A stretch of DNA of 28,837 nt from an uncultured Collinsella sp. (GCA_902490365.1 CABUDQ010000026.1:1-28837), one strand, 5' to 3'. Shown: positions 1 through 6,880, counted from the first letter of the stretch. Notes: generated by a model not told the origin, from the sequence alone. Made by a program: numbers and translations.

Positions 1-280
1 CGTGTGCCTGCGAGCCGTCCGCCCGCTCGCGCGTCTGGTCCTCCAGATACAACTCGGTCGCGTGCCCGCCAAAACGCACCTTATAGGTTGCCGTACGAAT
101 GCCGTGAACCGTCAGGCCAAACCCAGTGGTCGAGACAATCTCGTCAATCGTAAAGCAACGACCGTCGACCCAGCAGACGGTGACCGGCACGACCTGTCCG
201 CCCGCGAGGATGCGAGCCACGACGTCCACATACTGCTTGTGCACGCGCCGAGTTTTGCCATCTGTCTGTCGATATTCCAT
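1..280 (-). CDS. Hypothetical protein, 5' part of a gene cut by the left edge
   Basis: An open frame of 93 codons runs from an ATG at 278-280 to the left edge with no stop. It begins MEYRQTDGKTRRVHK and contains VPVTVCWVDGR and a later YKVRFGGHATELY stretch. Codons look like those of the neighbouring genes (mostly C/G-ending), which supports real coding. An AGGAGG (282-287) lies only one base before the ATG, and a second in-frame ATG at 299-301 would add seven residues without a visible Shine-Dalgarno. A promoter-like pair just upstream would place the start of transcription near the 278-280 ATG. I see no signal peptide or membrane segment in the visible part and do not recognise the family; the function is unknown. 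Confidence 0.65.
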   Translation of the reverse strand, partial: MEYRQTDGKTRRVHKQYVDVVARILAGGQVVPVTVCWVDGRCFTIDEIVSTTGFGLTVHGIRTATYKVRFGGHATELYLEDQTRERADGSQAH

Positions 281-287
281 GCCTCCT

Positions 288-317
288 ATTATCGAACGCA
301 TGTTTGCATGTTGTAAA
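288..317 (-). promoter_or_regulatory. Candidate promoter of the left-edge gene
   Basis: On the minus strand a TTTACA (312-317) and a GATAAT (288-293) are separated by 18 bases. Each matches the sigma-70 consensus at five of six positions. Only seven bases separate the -10 box from the ATG at 280, so a usual start of transcription would fall at or next to the start codon. Sequence match only. Confidence 0.35.
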
Positions 318-468
318 GCGAACAGGTTGTGGTTTTGGGGTGTTGGGGCGCGCGCACGTGTCCTCATGGTGTGTTAGCAAAAAGAACACCCACGGTCAAC
401 AGGGCTAATATTCATTTTTAGCGCCAAAAAATTCACTGCTCCCATCAGAACTCGGTAAAGAAACCCGC

Positions 469-500
469 AGGAGGTGATACGATTTATCATGTTTCTGTAA
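469..500 (+). promoter_or_regulatory. Strong Shine-Dalgarno with a three-codon minicistron in the phosphate permease leader
   Basis: AGGAGGTGAT (469-478) is a near-perfect anti-16S match. The next start codon is an ATG at 489-491 that reads Met-Phe-Leu-stop, ending at 500. This is in the same frame as the permease gene starting at 531, so the stop blocks any upstream extension of that gene. The permease ATG itself has only a weak Shine-Dalgarno. The element could be a leader cistron or a stand-by ribosome site. The spacing of about 14 bases from GGAGG to the mini-ATG is long, so this is uncertain. Confidence 0.3.
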
Positions 501-530
501 CGTGCCTGCAAACTTCGAGAAAGCCCATAT

Positions 531-1580
531 ATGGACGTAACGTTCTCAACCTTCCTCGGCCAACTTGTGTCGAACCCAGTCCTTGCCGTCACCGTGATCC
601 TCGCGCTCGGCGCCATCTTCGTCAATGGATGGACCGACGCACCCAACGCCATCGCGACCTGCGTCACTACGCGTTGCATGCCCGCCCGCGCCGCTATTCT
701 CATGAGTGCCGCATTCAACTTCCTTGGCGTGCTCATCATGACGCACTTTAACGCGAGCGTCGCCAACACCATCTCCCATATTGTCGACTTTGGCGGAAAC
801 AGCACCATGGCGCTCGCCTGTCTGTGCGCGGCGCTGTTCTCCATCGTCGTCTACGGCGCCACAGCGTCGCGTTTTGGCATCCCCACCTCGCAAAGCCACA
901 GCCTTATCGCCGGCCTGACCGGTGCCGCCATCGCCCTCGGCGGTGCGAGCAGCGTCAACGTCCACGAGTGGATGAAGGTCATCTACGGCCTGGCGCTCTC
1001 CATCGGTCTGGGCTTTGTCATGGGCTGGGTCCTGTGCAAGCTCGTCTCGATTCTTTTCGCCGCCGCCAACAGGCGACGTGCCAATGTCTTCTTTAAATAC
1101 GCTCAGATCGCGAGCGCTGCGGCCATGAGCTTTATGCACGGCGCGCAGGATGGACAGAAGTTCATCGGCGTGCTCTTTTTAGGCGTGGCCTTTGCCAGCG
1201 GCCAGACGAGCGTCGGCGATGCCGGCATCCCCATCTGGATTATGCTGCTATGCTCGGCCACCATGGGCATCGGCACCAGCGTGGGCGGCGAGCGCATCAT
1301 CAAGTCCGTTGGCCAGAGCATGGTCAAGCTCGAAAAGTATCAGGGCTTCTCCGCCGACCTGGCGGGCGCCGCGAACCTGCTGCTTGCCACCCTTACCGGC
1401 ATCCCCGTGTCCTCCACGCACATCAAGACCTGCGCCATCATGGGCGTCGGTGCCGTCAAACGCCTCTCGGCCATCAACTTCGGCGTCGTCAAGGACATGA
1501 TGTTCACCTGGTTCTTCACCTTCCCCGCCTGCGGACTCATCAGCTTTGTCATGGCCAAGCTGTTCATGATGTTCATCTAG
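531..1580 (+). CDS. Inorganic phosphate transporter, PiT family
   Basis: A 349-residue polytopic membrane protein of the PHO4/PiT family, which imports metal-phosphate by cation symport across the cytoplasmic membrane. The two halves carry the family's paired signatures in modified form: GWTDAPNAIATCV near residues 33-45, where many members read GxNDxxNA, and MHGAQDGQK near 200. PVSSTHIKTCAIMGVG follows near 291. Many hydrophobic segments run the length of the protein. Length is short for the family but normal for the bacterial type paired with a DUF47 protein. The ATG at 531 is the only reasonable start because an in-frame stop lies at 498-500. The DUF47 gene follows 67 bases downstream on the same strand, the usual two-gene arrangement. 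It could prefer another anion such as sulfate, but the DUF47 partner favours phosphate. Confidence 0.9.
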   Translation: MDVTFSTFLGQLVSNPVLAVTVILALGAIFVNGWTDAPNAIATCVTTRCMPARAAILMSAAFNFLGVLIMTHFNASVANTISHIVDFGGNSTMALACLCAALFSIVVYGATASRFGIPTSQSHSLIAGLTGAAIALGGASSVNVHEWMKVIYGLALSIGLGFVMGWVLCKLVSILFAAANRRRANVFFKYAQIASAAAMSFMHGAQDGQKFIGVLFLGVAFASGQTSVGDAGIPIWIMLLCSATMGIGTSVGGERIIKSVGQSMVKLEKYQGFSADLAGAANLLLATLTGIPVSSTHIKTCAIMGVGAVKRLSAINFGVVKDMMFTWFFTFPACGLISFVMAKLFMMFI

Positions 1581-1647
1581 TCAAACCGAACGTCCATCCG
1601 GACCGTAACACCTCGCCCACCCGTCTTCGCCTCGAAAGGACCCACTC

Positions 1648-2271
1648 ATGGCAAAGAAACCCGATTCGTTCTACTTTGACAACTACGTCGCCTGCGCCGA
1701 CCTTGCCGTCCAGGCCGCCGAGCTGCTCACCAAGATTTTCGAGAACTTCGATCCTGCAAAGATTCACGATATGCTCGACAAGATGCACGCGATCGAGCAT
1801 GCGGCCGACAAGAAGCACCACGAGCTCGAAGACGCCTTGCTCACCGCCTTTATCACCCCGCTTGAGCGCGAGGACCTGGACCTGATGAGCTGCTCGCTCG
1901 ACACCGTGCTCGACCGTATCGAGGGCGTCGTGCAGCGCGTCTACTTCACCAACATCCAGAGCATCCATCCCGACGCCATCGTCATCGCCCACAAGGTGAC
2001 CGACGCCTGCCGCGCCATGAAGGACCTGATGGTCGAGCTGCCTAACTACCGCAAGTCCAAGACGCTGCGCGAGCTCGTCATCCAGATCAACACCATCGAG
2101 TCCGAGGCCGACGAGCTCTATATCAACGCCATGCGTAACCTGCACGTTAACGGCAAGGACCCGCTCGAGGTCATCGCTTGGCGTGACGTGTACGCCTTCC
2201 TGGAGTACTGCGCCGACTGCTGCGAGAATGTGGCCGATGTCGTGGATTCGATTGTCATGAAGAACAGTTAA
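1648..2271 (+). CDS. DUF47 / PhoU-like accessory protein of the PiT transporter
   Basis: A 207-residue soluble, mostly helical protein of the DUF47 (PhoU-related) family, which partners PiT permeases and probably controls their activity. It begins MAKKPDSFYFDNYVACADLA and contains the acidic, His-containing helices typical of the family, such as MHAIEHAADKKHHELEDALL and INTIESEADELYINAMR. These usually form metal-binding ExxxD-type clusters in PhoU-like bundles. No membrane segment or signal peptide is visible. The ATG at 1648 follows GAAAGGA at a suitable distance. It lies 67 bases after the permease gene with no terminator between, so the two are likely one operon. A true PhoU is encoded elsewhere in the window with the Pst system. 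Confidence 0.88.
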   Translation: MAKKPDSFYFDNYVACADLAVQAAELLTKIFENFDPAKIHDMLDKMHAIEHAADKKHHELEDALLTAFITPLEREDLDLMSCSLDTVLDRIEGVVQRVYFTNIQSIHPDAIVIAHKVTDACRAMKDLMVELPNYRKSKTLRELVIQINTIESEADELYINAMRNLHVNGKDPLEVIAWRDVYAFLEYCADCCENVADVVDSIVMKNS

Positions 2272-2295
2272 TTGGGGGTACATGTCCCACCGGTC

Positions 2296-2374
2296 GCGGG
2301 CCCGGCCACTAATAACCTTTTTCACTCCGGCTGCAAGCAGAGTCGTTCAAAAGGTTATTAGTGGCCGGGCCCGC
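2296..2374. repeat. Perfect 26-bp inverted repeat
   Basis: Arms at 2296-2321 and 2349-2374 are exact reverse complements over 26 bases, with a 27-base loop. The outer half is very GC-rich (GCGGGCCCGGCCAC) and the inner half AT-rich (TAATAACCTTTT). It starts 24 bases after the DUF47 stop codon and may stop transcription of the permease operon, but no T-tract follows the hairpin on either strand. The perfect arms and long loop look more like a mobile or REP/MITE-like repeat than a plain terminator. I cannot see copy number from this window. Confidence 0.7.
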
Positions 2375-2399
2375 TCCCTTATGCACCACCATTGGGAAC

Positions 2400-2525
2400 T
2401 TTGGCTGATAGATTTAGCGCGATGGGGGTTTGGCTGAAGGGACCTTTGGTATCCGTTCGGACACTTTGGCCCTTGATGAGCGTTTGGCTGATTGCTGCTT
2501 TGGGTACTCTTTGGGTTACTTTTGG
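2400..2525 (+). repeat. T/G-rich intergenic stretch with eight TTTGG words
   Basis: TTTGG starts at 2400, 2429, 2445, 2465, 2483, 2499, 2510 and 2521; three copies extend to TTTGGCTGA (2400, 2429, 2483). Spacing is 11-29 bases. The strand is poor in C and unlike the rest of the window. It fills most of the region between the inverted repeat and the nitroreductase gene. It may be a decayed repeat or a leader region; no clear promoter stands out in it. Confidence 0.55.
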
Positions 2526-2557
2526 TTTGTTTGATTTTTAATTTTAGGAGGGCTTGT

Positions 2558-3088
2558 ATGTCTTATTTGGATCTGGCTCGTGGTCGGTATTCTTGTCGCG
2601 AGTTTGAGGACCGTTCTGTTGAGCAGGCTGTGGTGGATGCCATTGTTGAGGCTGGGCGTATTGCTCCTTCTGCTTGTAATAATCATCCAGCCCGTGTGAT
2701 GGTGCTGGATACGCCTGAGCTGTTGGAGAAGGCTGCTGCTTGTCAGCCTCGGTTTGCTCGTGATGGGTCTATCTTTGGAGCTCCGCTTGTCTTCCTTATT
2801 TGCAGCGTTACCGATGATGCTTGGGTGCGCCCGTATGACCAGATGAATTCCAGTGAAATCGATACGTCCATCGTGTGCGACCAGATGATGATGGAGGCCA
2901 CCGAGCAGGGCCTGGGAACGTGCTGGGTATGCCATTTTAAGCCTGAGGTGGCACAGGAGCAGTTCAATCTGCCCAAGTGCGTCTATCCCTATCACATGCT
3001 CGTCTGTGGCTATCCCGCCGACCACATCGCCGATCCCGAGCATCGCGAGGCCCGCACTATTCCCCTCTCCAACTTCCTCCTCAAGTAG
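2558..3088 (+). CDS. Nitroreductase family protein (FMN-dependent oxidoreductase)
   Basis: A 176-residue member of the nitroreductase fold, cytoplasmic flavoproteins that reduce nitro groups, quinones or other substrates with NAD(P)H. Visible signatures are RGRYSCREFEDRSV near residues 8-21 (N-terminal FMN-phosphate-binding Arg region), APSACNNHPARV near 36-47, and EQGLGTCWVCHF near 116-127. Length is normal for the short single-domain subfamily; the true substrate cannot be read from sequence. The start is the ATG at 2558, seven bases after AGGAGGG; an upstream TTG at 2492 would add an implausible hydrophobic leader encoded by the T/G-rich stretch. Codon use is odd: roughly the first 85-90 codons favour T-ending codons (GCT, CGT, TCT, GTT), while the last third favours C-ending ones like the rest of the window. 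A hairpin terminator follows. Confidence 0.88.
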   Translation: MSYLDLARGRYSCREFEDRSVEQAVVDAIVEAGRIAPSACNNHPARVMVLDTPELLEKAAACQPRFARDGSIFGAPLVFLICSVTDDAWVRPYDQMNSSEIDTSIVCDQMMMEATEQGLGTCWVCHFKPEVAQEQFNLPKCVYPYHMLVCGYPADHIADPEHREARTIPLSNFLLK

Positions 3089-3130
3089 TTTTAGACATAC
3101 CTTAAAATCTACCTTTTACCACGCGCCCTT

Positions 3131-3174
3131 CGCCGAGTTCTGTCCTATCGCATGCAGAGCTCGGCGTTTTGTTT
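3131..3174 (+). terminator. Rho-independent terminator of the nitroreductase gene
   Basis: A 12-bp stem (3131-3142 with 3155-3166, CGCCGAGTTCTG against CAGAGCTCGGCG, one G-U pair) with a 12-base loop is followed by TTTTGTTT. It lies 42 bases after the nitroreductase stop codon. Confidence 0.85.
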
Positions 3175-3194
3175 CCCAACCCGTATACAGCCAC

Positions 3195-3222
3195 AAAAAA
3201 GGAGCCCGCAGGTGCGAGCTCC
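3195..3222 (-). terminator. Rho-independent terminator after divIVA
   Basis: Read on the minus strand, GGAGCTCGC, loop ACCT and GCGGGCTCC form a 9-bp stem (3201-3209 with 3214-3222, one G-U pair), followed by six T residues (3195-3200). It ends the long minus-strand gene series about 30 bases past the divIVA stop. Confidence 0.88.
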
Positions 3223-3252
3223 TCTTAAGGACACTAGATTGTAGCTCTGATG

Positions 3253-3927
3253 CTAGTCCAGGTCGTCGGCAGCAAAGTTGTCGATCGGGGCGAAGGGATC
3301 GGCCACGGGGACAACCGGGTCAGCGACGGGCAGCGGCTCGGCGGGAACAGTCACCGCAGGAGAAGCGGCAGAACCGACCGGCGTGGAGGCCATGAGGTCG
3401 GCCGGGAAGGAGTTCTGGGCATCGTCCATGAAGTGCTGGATGAGCTTGAGGTACTCGGCCTTGAACTCCTCGCGGGAAGCCTTGAGACGATCGATTTCCT
3501 CGAGCTCGGCCTGCTTCTCGGTCAGAGCCTGGCGGATAACCTCGCGGGCCTTAGCGTCAGCCTCGTTGCGGATACGCTCAGCGTTCTCGTTGGCATCGTT
3601 GACGATGGTCTCAGCGGTCTGCTGGGCAGCGATCAGGGCAGCGGAAATCTGGCGCTCCTGAGCGGAGAAGTCAGGGGCGGGAGCAGCCACGGGGGCGGCA
3701 GGAACGGCTTGGGCGGTGGCATCCTGAGCCTGGGCAAGCTGAGCCTGCGCATCGGCAAGCTGCTGCTCGGTAGCAGTCAGGCGACCCTTAAGGTCGACGA
3801 TCTTAGCGAGCATAGCGTCAACCTCGGAGGACAGCGTCTCCAAGAAGACGTCGACCTCGGCGGGATCGTAGCCACGCTTGGCCTCAGAGAAAGTCTGAGC
3901 CTGGATGTCTGCAGGGGTAATAGCCAT
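3253..3927 (-). CDS. divIVA: DivIVA-domain septum/pole protein
   Basis: A 224-residue cytoplasmic coiled-coil protein of the DivIVA/Wag31 family, which binds curved membrane at septa and poles and organises cell-wall growth. The N-terminal domain begins MAITPADIQAQTFSEAKRGY and continues DPAEVDVFLETLSSEVDAML (to about residue 40), the usual lipid-binding head followed by the first coiled coil. Two long heptad-rich stretches follow, about 40-72 and 88-165, separated by an Ala/Pro-rich linker. The tail (about 180-224) is rich in Pro, Ala, Val and Asp. The ATG at 3927 is preceded by AAGGAG. It is last in the series yggS-sepF-yggT-divIVA and is followed by a strong terminator, the standard Gram-positive placement. 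It could be a SepIVA-like paralogue rather than the main polar DivIVA. Confidence 0.9.
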   Translation of the reverse strand: MAITPADIQAQTFSEAKRGYDPAEVDVFLETLSSEVDAMLAKIVDLKGRLTATEQQLADAQAQLAQAQDATAQAVPAAPVAAPAPDFSAQERQISAALIAAQQTAETIVNDANENAERIRNEADAKAREVIRQALTEKQAELEEIDRLKASREEFKAEYLKLIQHFMDDAQNSFPADLMASTPVGSAASPAVTVPAEPLPVADPVVPVADPFAPIDNFAADDLD

Positions 3928-3988
3928 AACAAGTCTCCTTTTTCATCGCCTCGGCGCTATACGCCCGACGTAAGTTACTAAGTCAGTT

Positions 3989-4270
3989 CTATACGAGTAT
4001 ACCTATAAGAAGCTGCAGAACCAGCCTCTGCACCAACTGCAACGCAATAATCGCAACGACCGGCGAAAAATCGATACCGCCCATCGGCGGGATGAAACGA
4101 CGGAACAGGTTGAGCCACGGACCGCACACGCTATCGAGCACCGCAGCAATATCCTGAAGCAAACCACCCTGCTTCATGGGAATCCACGTCATAAAGCAGT
4201 AGACGACAATGAGCGTGGAATAGAAGTTGAACAGCGTGTTGACCAGCTGGACGATAGTGTAGATGTTGAT
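3989..4270 (-). CDS. yggT: YggT-family integral membrane protein with an apparent ATC start codon
   Basis: A roughly 93-residue membrane protein of the YggT family, small inner-membrane proteins encoded beside sepF and yggS in many bacteria; the exact role is unsettled. There are two hydrophobic segments, residues about 2-28 and 65-92. Between them lies the conserved stretch WLNLFRRFIPPMGGIDFSPV. The frame is open back to the sepF stop codon, but no ATG, GTG or TTG occurs before the ATG at 4190-4192, and starting there would remove the whole first membrane helix. An AGGAG lies exactly six bases before an ATC at 4268-4270, giving INIYTIVQLVNTLFNFYSTL. I therefore place the start at ATC. The alternative is a 67-residue protein from 4192 or an ATT at 4276. 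Confidence 0.75.
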   Translation of the reverse strand: MNIYTIVQLVNTLFNFYSTLIVVYCFMTWIPMKQGGLLQDIAAVLDSVCGPWLNLFRRFIPPMGGIDFSPVVAIIALQLVQRLVLQLLIGILV

Positions 4271-4291
4271 GGGAATCTCCTCGTCTTGTCT

Positions 4292-5014
4292 TTACTTAAG
4301 GTAGCCGTCGGCACGAAGCTTCTTGAGATCGGAATCTTTGACCTCGCAGCCGGCGGGCAGCACCATGAACACACGGTCGCCCACCTCCTTGACCGTGGCA
4401 CCCAGACCGCAGGCAAAGCCGTAAGAGAAGTCCAAGACGCGCTTAGCAACTTCGGTGCGTACGCCCACAAAAATCAGTGCGACAGGCTGCTTGGTGCGAA
4501 CGCGGCGCACTACGGTCTCCACGTCGTCATAGCTCTCGGGGCGCAGGACATAGGCCGGCAGCTGCGGCGTGGCGTTGATGATATTGCTCGCATAGGCCGA
4601 GGCATCGCTCGATGCAGGCGCGGGCGCAGCGGCGGCACGGGCGCGGGTGTTCTCGGCGTAGCTCGACGGCGTGTCATAGGCACCAGGACGATAACCGCTC
4701 GCAACGCTGTCCTGCGAGCGCGAAGGCGGGTTATACGTCGTGGCATGACGGGAGTCATCGCCGACAAGCTGACCGGAGCGCGTATACACGGCAACCGACT
4801 CAGCTTCACCGCGGCGCGTCTGGCCAAGCAGGCCGTTGCTCGGCTCGTCTTGGGTGTAGAAGCCCTCGCCCGAAGCACCGCTGTAGCCGTTGCCCTGATA
4901 ACTATCGTCATAGCCGTCATCGTAGCCGTAGTCGTCGTCCTGGCCATAACCCTGGTCGTAACCCTGCTGGCCGCCCAGGTGCATCTTATTTTTAATCTCG
5001 TCAAGGAAGCCCAT
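4292..5014 (-). CDS. sepF: Cell division protein SepF
   Basis: A 240-residue SepF, the membrane anchor and cross-linker of FtsZ in Gram-positive bacteria and the functional stand-in for FtsA. It starts MGFLDEIKNKMHLGG, the N-terminal amphipathic membrane-binding helix. A long low-complexity linker rich in Gly, Tyr, Asp and Gln (about 15-45) and then Ser/Ala-rich sequence follows. The folded SepF core occupies about residues 145-240 (ATPQLPAYVLRPESYDDVE onward, then VALIFVGV and FACGLGATVKEVGDRVFMVLP). It is longer than a typical 150-residue SepF because of the linker. The ATG at 5014 follows GAGAGGA; starts upstream (to 5065) would displace the membrane helix from the N-terminus. It lies 60 bases after yggS and 21 bases before the proposed yggT start. 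Confidence 0.93.
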   Translation of the reverse strand: MGFLDEIKNKMHLGGQQGYDQGYGQDDDYGYDDGYDDSYQGNGYSGASGEGFYTQDEPSNGLLGQTRRGEAESVAVYTRSGQLVGDDSRHATTYNPPSRSQDSVASGYRPGAYDTPSSYAENTRARAAAAPAPASSDASAYASNIINATPQLPAYVLRPESYDDVETVVRRVRTKQPVALIFVGVRTEVAKRVLDFSYGFACGLGATVKEVGDRVFMVLPAGCEVKDSDLKKLRADGYLK

Positions 5015-5074
5015 GGTTGTGTCCTCTCGCGGTTTAGTGCAGGCACCCCGATAATCAGTGCGCACTTCAGAGCC

Positions 5075-5812
5075 TTATTTTACTGCAAACTCCGGGCTAA
5101 ATACTACCCTGCCCAGGCGAACGAGCGTAGAGCCCTCCTCAAGGGCAGGCTCAAAGTCCTCGCTCATGCCGCAGGAAAGCTCAGGCAGGTTCAAATCGGG
5201 ATGCGCCGCCTCCAGCTCATCCCTCAGCTCACGAAGCCCCGCAAAGGTGCGGCGTGCCACATCCTTATTCCCCCGGGGCGCCATAGTCATAAGCCCCTGT
5301 ACGCAAATTCCCTCAAGTTCCGCAAGCTCACCCGCGGCGGCGCGAATCTCATCGGGCGAAAAGCCTCCCTTCGACTCCTCACCACTCACATTGACCTCGA
5401 TGAGCACACACTGGGGGCCGGCGAGCTCGCCTGCCTCAATCTTGCGGACAGCACGGCTCGAGATCGCCTGCGCCAGATGCAGCGAACCCACCGAGTGAAT
5501 CAGCTCGGCTGAGCCCAGCACCGCATTGATCTTATTGGTCTGCAGGTTGCCGATCATATCGAAGCGCACCTCGGGCAGCTCCGGATGCTCCGCCAGACCC
5601 GTGAGCTTGCGAACCAGCTCCTGCGGGCGGTTCTCGGCAAAATTGCGATACCCCGTCTGGATGGCGGCAACGGTCTCATCGACACCAACGGTCTTGGACA
5701 CGGCAATGAGGCGCGCGGCGTCGTGGGGGCGGCCCGCGCGATCGAGCGCCGCATAAAAACGTTCCAGAATCTGCTCGCGGCGAGCGCGCATCAAGTCCAA
5801 ATAGTTATCCAT
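5075..5812 (-). CDS. yggS: YggS-family pyridoxal phosphate homeostasis protein
   Basis: A 245-residue single-domain PLP-binding protein of the YggS/PLPBP family, which carries PLP on a lysine and keeps vitamin B6 and amino-acid pools balanced; no catalytic activity is established. The PLP lysine is K40 in ARLIAVSKTVG. Other family stretches are NFAENRPQE, the RFDMIGNLQTNK block (commonly HFIGxLQxNK), LIEVNVSGEESKGG, GLMTMAP and the phosphate-binding SCGMSEDFEPAL. The ATG at 5812 follows GGAGG at a suitable distance; an in-frame extension to 5896 would cross a hairpin and lacks homology. It is the first gene after the phosphate operon and starts the yggS-sepF-yggT-divIVA series. Confidence 0.93.
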   Translation of the reverse strand: MDNYLDLMRARREQILERFYAALDRAGRPHDAARLIAVSKTVGVDETVAAIQTGYRNFAENRPQELVRKLTGLAEHPELPEVRFDMIGNLQTNKINAVLGSAELIHSVGSLHLAQAISSRAVRKIEAGELAGPQCVLIEVNVSGEESKGGFSPDEIRAAAGELAELEGICVQGLMTMAPRGNKDVARRTFAGLRELRDELEAAHPDLNLPELSCGMSEDFEPALEEGSTLVRLGRVVFSPEFAVK

Positions 5813-5862
5813 TGCTAATCGCCTCCGCTGACAGCCAAACAAGTAGTCCCATGCTAACGCAA

Positions 5863-5894
5863 GAGCGCGGCCCCGCATGTGCAAGGCCGCGCTC
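5863..5894 (-). terminator. GC-rich hairpin between phoU and yggS, possible weak terminator
   Basis: A perfect 10-bp stem (5863-5872 with 5885-5894, GAGCGCGGCC and its complement) has a 12-base loop. On the minus strand it is followed by TTGCGTT rather than a T-tract, so it may attenuate rather than stop transcription from the pst operon, or act as an mRNA-stabilising 3' end. Confidence 0.5.
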
Positions 5895-5931
5895 ACTTAG
5901 GTATTTACAATCTTTCGACGAACGGGGTCAC

Positions 5932-6789
5932 TTACTCCTCGTCGTCCTCGCCATCGTCCTCGTCCTCAAGATGATCGAGCAGGTAGCGAAGACCCTCGCT
6001 GACCTCGTTAGCGGGCACCTTGGCAACGTAGCGAGCGTCGACGGCGGGCCTCATGATAACACCCTCGCCCGAAGGCACGCGCATGCTCTCGAGCTCATCC
6101 TCGTCCACACGGGCGATATCGCCGGCGTTCATACGCTGACCAGTCAACAGGAAGGTCAGACGGCAAGCGGCATCGATGGAAATCGAAGCGATGCGATCGA
6201 GGTAGCGCGAAACCATGATAGCGCGGCGCAGGTCGTCATAGTTGCTGTCGTCGTCCATAAAGTCGCCCGTATCCATACGGTTAAAGGTGCGGAAGAACTT
6301 CTCGTAGGCGGCGTGCACCGGCTCGTCCTCGACGGCCAAGTTGCAGATGATGGACATGTCATTGGTGACGAGCGCAGAAAGCGAAGAGCCCAGCACCTGG
6401 TAAACAGCTTCGGCCTCGGCCTCAACCGTACCGACGAGCTCCTGGGGCAGCGAGATGTCGGCCTTGATCATATGACGCGTGGCACGGCAGATCTGACGGA
6501 CCTTATCGGTCATGCGCTGCAGGTTAAAGTCGACGTAGATGATCGTCTGAAGCAGGCGGAAGTCGGAGGCGACCGGTGACTGCGTGGCGATCAGGTTGTA
6601 GCAGACGGCCTCCAGGTTGGCGCAGCGCGCGTCAATCGAAAGCGTGCGTTTCTTGGTCTTGGTGGCGAGCTTGCGGTCGTCGGTCACATAGGCCTTCACG
6701 GCATCGTGGAGAGCCAGATCGACGGCCTCATAGATGCTCAGCATCTCGTGACGGGCCTCGACGAGCTGACGGGAAAACAGTTTGCGCAT
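5932..6789 (-). CDS. phoU: Phosphate signalling and transport regulator PhoU
   Basis: A 285-residue PhoU, the cytoplasmic helical-bundle protein that joins the PstSCAB transporter to PhoR-type signalling and limits phosphate uptake. Two PhoU repeats are visible, about residues 8-110 (with LATQSPVASDFRLL in the form NLIATQSPVASDFRLLQTII) and about 115-235 (with YLDRIASISIDAACR). A highly acidic tail follows (EDEDDGEDDEE at the C-terminus). It is longer than the usual 215-240 residues because of this C-terminal extension. The ATG at 6789 follows GGAG at a suitable distance. It lies 91 bases after pstB, as is usual. A second, DUF47-type PhoU relative is encoded at 1648-2271. Confidence 0.94.
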   Translation of the reverse strand: MRKLFSRQLVEARHEMLSIYEAVDLALHDAVKAYVTDDRKLATKTKKRTLSIDARCANLEAVCYNLIATQSPVASDFRLLQTIIYVDFNLQRMTDKVRQICRATRHMIKADISLPQELVGTVEAEAEAVYQVLGSSLSALVTNDMSIICNLAVEDEPVHAAYEKFFRTFNRMDTGDFMDDDSNYDDLRRAIMVSRYLDRIASISIDAACRLTFLLTGQRMNAGDIARVDEDELESMRVPSGEGVIMRPAVDARYVAKVPANEVSEGLRYLLDHLEDEDDGEDDEE

Positions 6790-6880
6790 GGTTCACTCCA
6801 ATCAGTTGGGTGCGGTCATGCAGCCCGCACAGTGAATACGCACCGGACCAGGTCCGACGGCTTGGGACTAGTCGCACCGA

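Noticed and set aside
2492..2557. Extension of the nitroreductase gene to an upstream TTG coding a hydrophobic leader
   Set aside because: The leader comes from the T/G-rich repeat stretch, and a strong AGGAGGG precedes the ATG at 2558, which gives the expected family N-terminus.
4286..5512. A 408-codon open frame on the plus strand
   Set aside because: Antisense to sepF and yggS, and its apparent hydrophobic stretch is only the complement of the SepF linker repeats.
6810..6856. Small hairpins between pstB and phoU
   Set aside because: Stems of six pairs with no T-tract; likely chance pairing in GC-rich DNA or minor mRNA structure.
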